From Paraconexibacter antarcticus (GTDB taxonomy: Bacteria > Actinomycetota > Thermoleophilia > Solirubrobacterales > Solirubrobacteraceae), in contig NZ_CP098502.1 in the NCBI RefSeq assembly GCF_024220175.1, positions 4,406,514-4,470,513 of the forward strand: DNA of 64,000 bases, written 5' to 3'. Positions 40,194 through 48,359 of this stretch are shown here, one piece after another; position 1 is the stretch's first letter; each line of letters begins with the position of its first letter. The notes under the pieces were generated by a model that saw nothing but the letters and a program-made list of their open reading frames with translations, was not told the DNA's origin and made no database searches. A program made the translations under genes and the position numbers.

Positions 40194-41855
40194 TTAGACG
40201 GTCGTCAGGGGGAGCGGGATGTCGAGCGCGGGGACGCTGACCGGTCCCGGGCCGCCGTTGCGGCCGGTGGCGTCGGTGATGCCCTCGGTGTAGGCGGTGG
40301 ACCAGTCGCCCGACGGCAGGCCCATGGCCTTGGCCGTGTTGATGTTGGGGCTCTCGACGGTCATCGCGATCTTGCGCAGGTCGTCGATGGTCCACTTCTT
40401 GTCCTCGCGCAGGTGCGGCTGGCCCATGAGCGTCTTGCCGTCGGCGCGGACGAACTCGAGCTGTTGGACGACGTCGGCGAGATCCTGACCGTGGAAGCGG
40501 TCGAAGTAGTTGCGGTCGCCGACGTACCGGCCCGGGTTGGACTCATCGAGCCAGCGGCACTCCTTCGAGCAGTAGAACCGCGTGCGGTCGTGCAGCTGGC
40601 GGTGGCACATGTCCTCGTCGATGAGGGCCGGCATCGTGCACGTCCAGCAGAACGGCGGGGCCTCGGACATCATCCCCGAGAGCAGCAGCGCCTGTTCGGC
40701 CGGGTCGTCGAGCTCACGGTAGGCCTCCCAGAAGAAGCCGTACTCGTCGTACCAGCCCGGGTACTTGCTCTCGAACCACTCGAAGTCCTTCTCGTCCAGG
40801 CCGTCGAACTTCCAGAAGTGCATGGGCCAGGTCGCGAACGCGAGCATCGCCATCTTGTGGTGCAGGCCCTTGGTGATGCGCTCGCGGGCCCGCTCGAAGA
40901 TGTGCGGATCCATGTCGAGGCCAAGCTTGCCCATCTTGAGGATGTAGGCGCGGTACCAGTCGTCGCGGATCCAGCGGTCCCACTTGTTCAGGAACGACTC
41001 GTCGTCCGAGCGGTCCTTGGAGAAGTACTCCATGACGACAGCGGTGAAAACGTCGAGGAAGGCGTGGTTGATCCACCACGCCTGCTGCAGGTCGCGCTCG
41101 ATGAAGGGGATGTTGCGGTCGTCCTGCAGGACGGTCAGCAGCGTCGCGTACCCGTTGGAGATGTGGCGAGCCTCGTCGGACTGCACCGAGAGGTAGGTCG
41201 TGGGCAACGTGAAGTCGCCATTGCGGGCGGCGACGTCCGGCAGCGCGACGAAGGCGACGTTCGTGAACGCGGTCTCGGCGACCACCTGCAGCGCGAACGC
41301 GCACTGGATCGGATCGCCGACCATGAAGTGGTTGGCGAAGTTCATGCCGCCGAGCGTGAAGATGTCCCGGGGCATGGCCTTCTGCATCTGGTTCCACCCG
41401 CCCGGGTCCGGAGCGTGCTTGGCGTACCAGCGACCGAGCGCCATCTGCATGCCGGTGTGGCGTACCTCGTCCATGTACTGCACGTGGTACCCGTTGCGGA
41501 GCTCGTTGGACGGGATCGCGTCGATCAGCATCGACATGCAGCGGCCGGCACCGATCTCGGCGTAGTTCGTGACGGTCAGGAAGGGCTTAAGGATCTCCAG
41601 CCACCGCTCGTGGGCCTTGTTCGGCATGTCCGCGCGGACCGCCGCGTCGTGACCACCGTAGACGCGGTCATCCTTCTCCAGCTCCATCGGCAGGTACTCC
41701 CGCATGATCTGCTTCATCGGGTCCTTGGACTTGGACGGGATGTGGTAGCGCGTCGGGTAGCGGGGGACCGCGTCGTGGTAGGTCGGCTCCCATCCGAGCT
41801 GCGCGATGCGGTCGTGGGTCTGCGTGATGCTGCGGCGCTTGGACTTCGAGGACAT
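40194..41855 (-). CDS. prmA: Soluble di-iron monooxygenase hydroxylase, alpha (catalytic) subunit
   Basis: ATG 41855 has GGAGA nine bases upstream. The product is 553 residues. All six expected di-iron ligands can be read: Glu100 (YAEIGAG), Glu130 and His133 (YMDEVRH), Glu194 (VVAETAF), and Glu228 and His231 (QSDEARHIS). The C-terminal part has cysteine pairs (FCWTCTMPAL and YCSKECRW), a normal feature of propane-monooxygenase alpha subunits. It inserts one oxygen atom of O2 into alkanes, alkenes, ethers or similar substrates. It heads the operon that continues to 32292. No GroEL-like chaperonin gene (mimG), often part of such clusters, is present here. Group 5 or 6; substrate not assignable. 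Confidence 0.92.
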   Translation of the reverse strand: MSSKSKRRSITQTHDRIAQLGWEPTYHDAVPRYPTRYHIPSKSKDPMKQIMREYLPMELEKDDRVYGGHDAAVRADMPNKAHERWLEILKPFLTVTNYAEIGAGRCMSMLIDAIPSNELRNGYHVQYMDEVRHTGMQMALGRWYAKHAPDPGGWNQMQKAMPRDIFTLGGMNFANHFMVGDPIQCAFALQVVAETAFTNVAFVALPDVAARNGDFTLPTTYLSVQSDEARHISNGYATLLTVLQDDRNIPFIERDLQQAWWINHAFLDVFTAVVMEYFSKDRSDDESFLNKWDRWIRDDWYRAYILKMGKLGLDMDPHIFERARERITKGLHHKMAMLAFATWPMHFWKFDGLDEKDFEWFESKYPGWYDEYGFFWEAYRELDDPAEQALLLSGMMSEAPPFCWTCTMPALIDEDMCHRQLHDRTRFYCSKECRWLDESNPGRYVGDRNYFDRFHGQDLADVVQQLEFVRADGKTLMGQPHLREDKKWTIDDLRKIAMTVESPNINTAKAMGLPSGDWSTAYTEGITDATGRNGGPGPVSVPALDIPLPLTTV

Positions 41856-42155
41856 GGCGGTGTTTCTCCCGGGTCGGCCAGAGGTGGTTCGACCGTACGT
41901 CGGGCACCACCGCGCGCTCAATCCGCTGATCGGGTCATAACCGTTAATCCTTCGGACATATCGCGAGTTCGGCTTCGGGGTGCCGCCTGCCGCCAGCAGT
42001 CATATTTGGTCGAAAGGTCAACGCCGCCGGGCAGTTCGATCACTAGGCGGCCGCGTCCGCCGAGCCCTACGTTCCGCGAGCCGGCTTCCCGGTTGCCGCG
42101 TCGGCGTCTCAGTCGTCGCACGCACCCTCGACCCTCACCCCCGACGAGGAACACG
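41856..42155. promoter_or_regulatory. Divergent promoter region of the monooxygenase operon
   Basis: These 300 bases separate the monooxygenase operon (leftward) from the acyl-CoA dehydrogenase gene (rightward) and contain no gene. Bases 41930-42030 are noticeably richer in A/T (CATAACCGTTAATCC, TCATATTTGGTCGAAAGGTC) than the surroundings, so both promoters are probably there. TTGACC, read leftward near 42019, could be a -35 box. I see no sigma-54 -24/-12 element and no clear palindrome. Confidence 0.5.
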
Positions 42156-43352
42156 ATGACCTCCACGCACGACTTCCTGCCGACCGGAACGCGACGGGGC
42201 TTCTCCGACGAGCAGATGGAGATCTTCGCGCAGGTCGACCGGTTCGCCAGCCGCGAGCTCCACCCGCTCCAAACGCGGATGGACAACGAAGAGTGGTGGC
42301 CCGAGCACGTCTTCCCGCAGTTCGGCCGGCACTGCTACCTCGGCGTGACCGCTCCGCTGGAGCTCGGCGGGCTGGGCCTTGACCCCACCGTCCCGCTCCT
42401 CATCTCACAGGCCCTCGAACGCTGGAACCCGGCCATCGCGCTCAGCTACCTCGCTCACGAGAACCTCTGCCTGAACAACATCGTCGCCAACGCGAGCCGC
42501 GAGCTGCAGGAGATGTACGTGCCCGCCCTCTGCGACGGCTCAGCAGTAGGTGCGCTCGCGCTGACGGAACCCGGCGCCGGGTCGGACGCCCTCAGCGGCA
42601 TGCGGACGACCGCCGTGCGCGATGGCGACGACTACGTGCTGAACGGGACGAAGCTCTACATCACGAACGGGCCGATCGCCGACGTCGTTCTGATCTACGC
42701 CAAGACGAGTCCGTCGCTTGGAGCGAAGGGCATCTCGGCGTTCGTCGTCGAGTCGCGCTGGCCGGGGTTCACCGTCGCACAGAAGCTCACGAAGATGGGC
42801 CTGCGGGGTAGCCCGACCGCTGAGATCGTGCTCGAGGGTTGCCGGGTTCCGGCGGCGAACCTCGTCGGCGAGCTGGACCGGGGTGTTGCGGTCGTCATGA
42901 ACGGACTGGACGTCGAGCGCATCGGACTGTCGTTCATGATTCTCGGGATGGCCGAGCGGGCGCTCGAGCTCAGCGTCGAGTTCGCTCGCGCCCGTGAGCA
43001 GTTCGGGCAGCCCATCGGCTCATTCCAGCTGGTGCAGGGGATGATCGCCGAGATGTACACGCAGGTCGAGGCGCTGCGCAGCTTGGCGATGGACGTGGCG
43101 CTCGAGTCCGCCGAGATCGCTCACGGCGCCGCGCCGGCCCGTCTCGCGCTACGCGCCGCATCGCTCGCGCTGCTCGCCGGCACGTCATACATGCAGATCG
43201 CGGACAAGGCCGTTCAGATCCACGGGGGCTACGGCTTCATGTGGGAGACCGAGGTCAACCGGCTGTACCGGGCAGGCAAGCTGTTGGAGATCGGTGCCGG
43301 CACCAACGAGGTCCGCAAGGTCATCATCGCGCGGCACCTGCTCGGCCGTTGA
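42156..43352 (+). CDS. Acyl-CoA dehydrogenase (isovaleryl/butyryl type)
   Basis: ATG 42156 follows GAGGA; although the frame is open far upstream, that part is antisense to the monooxygenase and unlike any family. The product is 398 residues. Signatures are ALALTEPGAGSDALSGMRTT, YITNGPIADVVLIYAK, REQFGQPIGSFQLVQGMIAE, IHGGYGFMWETEVNRLYRAG and IGAGTNEVRKVIIARHLLGR. It is divergent from the monooxygenase operon and may use a branched or short-chain acyl-CoA. The next gene, a GAF-LuxR regulator, is convergent at 17 bases. Confidence 0.92.
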   Translation: MTSTHDFLPTGTRRGFSDEQMEIFAQVDRFASRELHPLQTRMDNEEWWPEHVFPQFGRHCYLGVTAPLELGGLGLDPTVPLLISQALERWNPAIALSYLAHENLCLNNIVANASRELQEMYVPALCDGSAVGALALTEPGAGSDALSGMRTTAVRDGDDYVLNGTKLYITNGPIADVVLIYAKTSPSLGAKGISAFVVESRWPGFTVAQKLTKMGLRGSPTAEIVLEGCRVPAANLVGELDRGVAVVMNGLDVERIGLSFMILGMAERALELSVEFARAREQFGQPIGSFQLVQGMIAEMYTQVEALRSLAMDVALESAEIAHGAAPARLALRAASLALLAGTSYMQIADKAVQIHGGYGFMWETEVNRLYRAGKLLEIGAGTNEVRKVIIARHLLGR

Positions 43353-43369
43353 GGCCGTTTGCGGCGGTC

Positions 43370-44341
43370 TTAAGGGGTGGCGGAGGATCGCATGAACTTG
43401 GCGACGGCCTCCGCCCGGTTGGAGGCACCGAGCTTCTTCAGGATGTGATGCACGTGCGCTTTCGCGGTGCTCTCGCTGATGAACAGCCTCCGCGCGATGG
43501 CCGCGTTCGTCGCCCCGCCGACGAGCAGTTGGATCACCTCGCGCTCGCGGGCGCTCAGGACCTCGCGAACGGTCGGGTCCCAAAAGATGTCAACCGGCCT
43601 CGAGACGTCGATCTCCCCCGGTGCGCCGGGCGCAACCCCATAGTCGACGAGCGCGCTTGCGTCGGCGACGGCGCCGAGCTCCTGCGCGAGGGTGCTCAGC
43701 TGCGTGCGCTGGCGCTGCAGATGACGTCGTAGGGCTTGGCGCTCGAGGATCAGGCCGACCCCGACGACGAAGGCCGACAGCACGTCGCGGTCGACTTCGT
43801 CAACCTCGACGTCGTGGAAGTAGTGGTCGGCGTGGATGAACCCGACGACCTGACGTTCGCAGAGCACGGGCGCGGCGACGTACCCGCGAGTTCGCGTCAC
43901 CGCCACGAGTGCACGCGGGGTGTTGGGATCGTTCTGAGCATCAGCGACGATCGCCGCCGATCGTCGCCGGACCAGTTCCGTTTCCACGATGAAGTCGGCC
44001 AGATGCGGACGCCCGTCCGGCGTCTGACCGACGCGTAGGGTCTCGGCGGCCCATTCCTCGGCGTCCCCGAAGTAGACGCTCTGTGCCACGAGCTCGTCGC
44101 CGAAGACGGTGAAGACGATCACTCGGTCAAACCCGCACCGCTCGACCGTCGCCCGGGCCACCGCTTCGAACAGCTGCTCTGGCGCGTCCATCTCGCGAAG
44201 CTCGGTGAGTGATGCCGTGACCCCGTGCATGGCCGCGTTCAGTCGCGTGCCCAGTGCACGAGGTTCCGGTCCTCGCGCCGGCGTTACGGCGTCGTCGCCG
44301 GCACCATGGCCTTCAGGAACCTTCTGACCCATCGACCCCAT
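43370..44341 (-). CDS. GAF-domain LuxR-family transcriptional regulator
   Basis: This 323-residue protein has a GAF-like sensor domain (about 50-200, with CGFDRVIVFTVFGDELVAQS, and GYVAAPVLCERQVVGFIHAD), a helical linker, and a C-terminal LuxR HTH (LSAREREVIQLLVGGATNAA, then IARRLFISESTAKAHVHHIL). The related protein at 45427-46293 has the same order of domains. GAF-LuxR proteins with this architecture are common near monooxygenase and aromatic-catabolism genes in actinobacteria, and the ligand is usually unknown. It could control the monooxygenase operon and the adjacent dehydrogenase. ATG 44332 is an alternative start. Confidence 0.85.
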   Translation of the reverse strand: MGSMGQKVPEGHGAGDDAVTPARGPEPRALGTRLNAAMHGVTASLTELREMDAPEQLFEAVARATVERCGFDRVIVFTVFGDELVAQSVYFGDAEEWAAETLRVGQTPDGRPHLADFIVETELVRRRSAAIVADAQNDPNTPRALVAVTRTRGYVAAPVLCERQVVGFIHADHYFHDVEVDEVDRDVLSAFVVGVGLILERQALRRHLQRQRTQLSTLAQELGAVADASALVDYGVAPGAPGEIDVSRPVDIFWDPTVREVLSAREREVIQLLVGGATNAAIARRLFISESTAKAHVHHILKKLGASNRAEAVAKFMRSSATP

Positions 44342-44579
44342 CGGGATACTCTCGCCGGTGGACCCGATCCGTGTCCAGCGGCGACGCCGGTTGGCACCGC
44401 CCCACCCGCGCGTCAGTCGTTCGCGGCCGAGCCCTTGATCACCGCATTCCGGCCGAAGGGTGCATGCCGATTAGTCGTTCGGCTACTACCCCCGCGACAC
44501 CCGAGCGCCCTAGTGTCGAATGGCGGTGGCGCCCGGGCGGCCCCTCCGGTCTTGCGTGTCACAGAGCGGAGAGGTCCCG

Positions 44580-45083
44580 ATGTCCGAGCATGGTCGACTT
44601 GATGGAGCACCGACGCACGTCGCGTTCGGTAACGCCGGCCTCGGGGTGGAGCGCTCTAACGCGGTCCCCACCGCTGACGAGGCTCGCGCCGTCTTCGATG
44701 CGTTTCACCGCATCATGCAGCGGGCGGCGACGGACGGCGAGATCGGCGAGCGGCTTGCGTTCGCTCAGATCGTGACCCACGTGCACCTTCGCGACGCCCC
44801 TGAAGATCTGACGATGACGCTGCTCTTCGATCGTGCGCCGGTCGAGGTTGCCGACCGTGCTGTCGGTCATCCCGACGTCGAGCTGTGGATCGACACCAAC
44901 GACGTCGTGCGGTTCTGGACCGGCGACATGCATCTGGCGATGGGGATCATGCATGGCGAGGTCGAGTTCAAGGGACCGGTCCGCAAGCTGCTGCCGATCG
45001 TGCGGCGCCTGTTCACCGAGTTTCAGGCGATGGCCGTCAACGAGCAACTGGCGGTGCCCGGGCCCCAGGTGCCGTCCGCCTGA
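44580..45083 (+). CDS. SCP2-like sterol/lipid-binding protein
   Basis: ATG 44580 follows GGAGAGG. The product is 167 residues. The body pattern LTMTLLFDRAPVEVADRAVG, then VELWIDTNDVVRFWTGDMHL and GEVEFKGPVRKLLPIVRRLF is that of an SCP2 sterol-transfer fold, in which a beta sheet and a helix bundle line a hydrophobic pocket. It may hold a hydrophobic substrate or CoA ester for the nearby pathways. It lies between the two GAF-LuxR genes, divergent from the first. Confidence 0.65.
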   Translation: MSEHGRLDGAPTHVAFGNAGLGVERSNAVPTADEARAVFDAFHRIMQRAATDGEIGERLAFAQIVTHVHLRDAPEDLTMTLLFDRAPVEVADRAVGHPDVELWIDTNDVVRFWTGDMHLAMGIMHGEVEFKGPVRKLLPIVRRLFTEFQAMAVNEQLAVPGPQVPSA

Positions 45084-45169
45084 TGCGCACGTCAGGTCCG
45101 GCGCGGCTCGTACGGCCCACTCCCGCTGTCGGAGAACCCGATGGCGTATGGCACGACCGGCGTCCACCG

Positions 45170-46293
45170 ATGCAGTTGTCCGAGTTGCGCGAGGCGATCA
45201 ACGCCGCCGTCACCCGCACCCAGGCGGCACTCGGTGAGACGGCTCCGACGCCGCTCGGCGCGCGTCTAGAGCTCGGGACAGCCCTTGCCGTGCTTGACGT
45301 GCTGATAGAGCGAGCCGTCCGGTTACGCGACGACGAGGAGCGCGCCGTGCTCGTGCGCGAGCTCTGCGACGTTCGACATCGGCTCCACGAGTACCGAGCG
45401 CTTCGGCGCCTTCAACGTTCTCGGCGATGCAGAAGGGCCTGGCGCGCCTGCGCGACCTCCCGTCCGCGGCAGCCCTTTTGGAGCAGGCCCCCCGCGAGAT
45501 CGCCGCCGCCTTGGGGTTCGACCGCGTCCTGATCTCGCGTGTGGAGACATCTCAGTGGATCCCCCTGCGACTCTTCGTGCGTGGGGATGCCAAAGCGGGA
45601 TCCGCGATTCTCGGGGTCGTCGGTGAGGAGCCCGAGTTGCTGACCCATCAGTCGCTGGAAAGCGAGATGGTGAGGCGTCGCACGCCGCTGCTCGTGCTCG
45701 ACGCGCAGGCGAACCCGGGCGTCCACCGGCGCCTTGCCGAGGCGACCGGGTGCCGATCGTACGTGGCGGCGCCGATCATGCCCGAAGGCGATGTGATCGG
45801 CCTCCTTCACGCTGACTTCCATCGCTCCCGAAGAGATCCTGACCAGGTCGACTGCGACGCGCTCTTCGCCTTTGCCGAGGCGTTCGGCGCGCTCCTGCAG
45901 GCGGCGGTCTACGCCGGCCGGCTGCGCGCGCAGACACGTCACGTGCGCGAGGTCACCGCTGCGCTTGGATCTGAGCTCGACGCTCTCACGCACACCGACG
46001 TGCGGATGGCGGTGGCCGCGCGGATCGACGAGGGCGGGCGTGACTTTGGTCGCGTTCCGGTTCCGCCGCGAGACGGACCACTCGACCGGCTGTTGACTCC
46101 GCGGGAGCTCGAGGTCATGGCACTCGTTGCGACCGGCGCGCGTAACGCGGACATCGCCGCGCGCCTCGTGGTCGCCGAGGGCACGGTCAAGTCGCACGTC
46201 AAGCAGATCCTGCGGAAGATGCACGCCCACACCAGGGCCGAGGCGGTGTCGAAGTACATGCGGCTGTCAACGCTTCCCACCGCCGCGCTTTAG
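45170..46293 (+). pseudogene. GAF-LuxR regulator split by a frameshift
   Basis: Two frames together make one regulator. The first (ATG 45170 to stop 45532) encodes a helical N-terminal segment, MQLSELREAINAAVTRTQAA to RHRLHEYRALRR, then shadow-like sequence. The second (from about 45400; own ATG 45427 to 46293) encodes the GAF domain (LGFDRVLISRVETSQWIPLR, then GCRSYVAAPIMPEGDVIGLL) and LuxR HTH (LTPRELEVMALVATGARNAD, then AARLVVAEGTVKSHVKQILR). A shift of one base around 45395-45425 would join them. The second part alone (288 residues) matches the paralogue at 43370 and may still be made, so loss of function is not certain. A sequencing error is another option. Confidence 0.65.
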
Positions 46294-46408
46294 AACGCTG
46301 TGATCAACACGACTGCCGTTGTACGCAAGGCGGTCGCGTTCCCCGGGCCTCTTGTGGCCTCGGCTTCGTGCACTTCTGGCCGATTCCGCGGGTATCGTCG
46401 GCCTGCCG

Positions 46409-47032
46409 ATGCCCGAAAAGACTCCTCCGGCCCGCCCACTCACTCCGAAAGGGGACCGGCGCGCCGAGTCGATCCTGAGCGCGGCGACCGCCGTCCTGGC
46501 CCGCGATGGATTCGGCGGCGCGACCCTCGGTCGCATCGCGGCGGAGGCCGGGGCGGAGAAGCGGAGCATCCTCTACTACTTCGGCACCCGCGAGCGGCTC
46601 ATGGTGCGCGTCGTTCACCGGCTCGGGGGGCAGATCGCTGAGACGGTGCGGCAGGCAACGCCCGCGTTAACCGACCCCCACGAACTGCTGGACGCGATCG
46701 TCTCCACGACCTGGGCTGGCGTGACCTCTGACCCGCAGCTGGTTCGGGCGTACTTCGCGCTCGTCGCCGGCGACGTGGAGGCCGGGGAGGTCGACGACGC
46801 GTTGGCAACGATCAAGGACATCTACCGCTCGCTGATGCGCGATCAGATACTCGCGCTTCACACAGCCGGTTGGCGACCGCGTGGCGATGTCGACAACGCG
46901 GCCAACGCTCTTTTCGCTCTTCTTCGTGGCTACCTGTTGCTGTGGCTCGAGGAAGGCGAGACTGCTCTGACAGACGGGGGACTGGATCAGTTCAAGAGCT
47001 TCGTGTCGGCCCAGTTTTTCCCGCCCGAATAA
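46409..47032 (+). CDS. TetR-family regulator (paralogue 3)
   Basis: ATG 46409 (MPEKTPPARPLTPKGDRR) is preferred to a longer frame beginning near 46319, because LTPKG lines up with the starts of the other two paralogues. The product is 207 residues. The HTH is ATLGRIAAEAGAEKRSILYY followed by FGTRERLM. The ligand domain has TTWAGVTSDPQLVRAYFALV and FALLRGYLLLWLEEGETALT. A conserved palindrome-like site follows 4 bases after its stop, in front of the GAF gene, which may be its target. Confidence 0.85.
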   Translation: MPEKTPPARPLTPKGDRRAESILSAATAVLARDGFGGATLGRIAAEAGAEKRSILYYFGTRERLMVRVVHRLGGQIAETVRQATPALTDPHELLDAIVSTTWAGVTSDPQLVRAYFALVAGDVEAGEVDDALATIKDIYRSLMRDQILALHTAGWRPRGDVDNAANALFALLRGYLLLWLEEGETALTDGGLDQFKSFVSAQFFPPE

Positions 47033-47035
47033 AAA

Positions 47036-47063
47036 TCACCAATCGGAGACTTTCAGTGATACG
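47036..47063 (+). promoter_or_regulatory. Operator-like site and promoter of the GAF gene
   Basis: TCACCAATCGGAGA at 47036-47049 matches the perfect palindrome TCTCCGATCGGAGA at 29675 in 12 of 14 positions. GATACG at 47058-47063 is a plausible -10 box, exactly eight bases before ATG 47072, the same spacing as GATACA and ATG 29709. The start lacks a ribosome-binding site, so the message may be leaderless. Confidence 0.55.
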
Positions 47064-47071
47064 CTTCGCCG

Positions 47072-47695
47072 ATGAGCACGATCGAGCAGACTCCACGTCT
47101 AGTCGGTTGGCGGAGCGTCGCGACGGGGGGCGGGCGCAACGTCGCGCGCACGCACGAACCACGCGTCGCGGCCATCGACCTTGGCCCAGCGGCGACCGCC
47201 GACCCGCATCGGCTGCGCCCCTTGGAGCGGCGTCTCACCCGTGCCGCCACAGTGGCCGATATCTACAACCTCGCGCTGGGAAGCGCCCGCCGTCGCCCCA
47301 GTGTTCGGTGTGCCTTCGTCGTGAGCGTCGATTGCGAGCGGCTCTCGCTCCCGTCGGGCGGCGACTCGCCCACAAGTGCTGCAGCGAGCGAGGTCGCCGA
47401 GCATCTGGCCCATCAGCCGTACGAGCTCAGCGCGGACGATCTCCGCGCCATCGACGACAGCGACGGCGGCGCCGCCGATCGCGCGCTGGAACGCATCGTG
47501 ATCGCGCGGCTCGGGCTGCCATTGGTCGCGGTAGGCCGCATCAAGCTCGACCGGTCCACCGTGGCGCTGCTCGTCGCTGACCACCAAGCGACGCCGACCG
47601 AGAGCGACCGAACCGCGACCGCCGAGATCGCAGCTCTCATCGGACTGGCCCTTCAGCGAAGCTTCGATGACTTTTGGCGACGCGTTGCGGAGTGA
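47072..47695 (+). CDS. GAF-like sensor protein without DNA-binding domain
   Basis: The product is 207 residues. After a variable N-terminus (1-45), LRPLERRLTRAATVADIYNL starts a helix and GAF-like domain (RRRPSVRCAFVVSVDCERLS, then ARLGLPLVAVGRIKLDRSTV and ALLVADHQ), ending with helix TAEIAALIGLALQRSFDDFW. The style is that of the GAF part of the LuxR proteins at 43370 and 45427, but no HTH follows. It may sense a ligand and act on another regulator. A remnant of its C-terminus lies at 13270-13390. Domain call is by pattern only. Confidence 0.55.
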   Translation: MSTIEQTPRLVGWRSVATGGGRNVARTHEPRVAAIDLGPAATADPHRLRPLERRLTRAATVADIYNLALGSARRRPSVRCAFVVSVDCERLSLPSGGDSPTSAAASEVAEHLAHQPYELSADDLRAIDDSDGGAADRALERIVIARLGLPLVAVGRIKLDRSTVALLVADHQATPTESDRTATAEIAALIGLALQRSFDDFWRRVAE

Positions 47696-48359
47696 CCCCG
47701 CCAGACACCTGGAGACCCCTCCCCCGGGGCCAGCGTGGGCCCGCGTGCATCAAGCCAGAGGCGTCGTAGCTGCTCGGCGGTGCGCGCCCCGAGCGGCGGG
47801 CCAGTCTGCACCGATTCGACGCCGTTGGACAGCCCGCAGAAGGGGAGACGATGGGCGCCTCCGGGCAAGTCAGGTCGCGCCGCGCCTCGGTCCATCGCAC
47901 TCACCGGGAGAGCGCTGAGCATGGGTCCTACGCCCGCGACGCGGCGGACTGGCCGGGCATCTGCGGCCCGGAATGCTGACGCGAGGCCGACGGCACGGGT
48001 CGTCTGACGGTGCCGGCCTGCGGCACCCGAGCGCGCGCGACACCCATACCGCTGCAAGTACGGCACCCGGGCGGCCCGCAGGGGCGTCGGTCACGAGAAG
48101 TTGCTCGGGCACACCGTCTGGTGAGATACCCGCTCGAAACTCACCGTTCGCACACTCCGACGTGGACCGTGTCTGAGCCCGCCCAACCCGCTTTGTCGGG
48201 GCGGATGAGTTGGATCAAGTAGCCCATGATCGACCTAGTTGTCTCGCAACTCGGGTGTCCGCTGGGCCTGCACGGTCCAGCTCGTCGCAGACGTGGCCGG
48301 TGAGCCCTCGCTCCGCGACCCGGTCTGAGGCCACCCGTACCCGGACCCCATATCGGTGC
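47696..48359. other. Intergenic region, no gene seen
   Basis: These 664 bases between two convergent genes hold only open frames with shadow-like composition. A hairpin with CCGGGC and GCCCGG arms (47953-47958 and 47966-47971) could act as a terminator. Nothing else is recognised; a decayed gene is possible. Confidence 0.45.

Noticed and set aside
40413-42155. Plus-strand open frame running upstream of the acyl-CoA dehydrogenase at 42156
   Set aside because: It is antisense to the monooxygenase alpha gene with its complete di-iron site and resembles nothing known; only the part from ATG 42156 is real.
23888-47970. Short similarity between 23888-23930 and 47928-47970, both giving RVAGVGPM in a minus-strand frame
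   Set aside because: Only about 40 bases with gaps in GC-rich intergenic DNA; could be chance, and neither frame looks like a gene.
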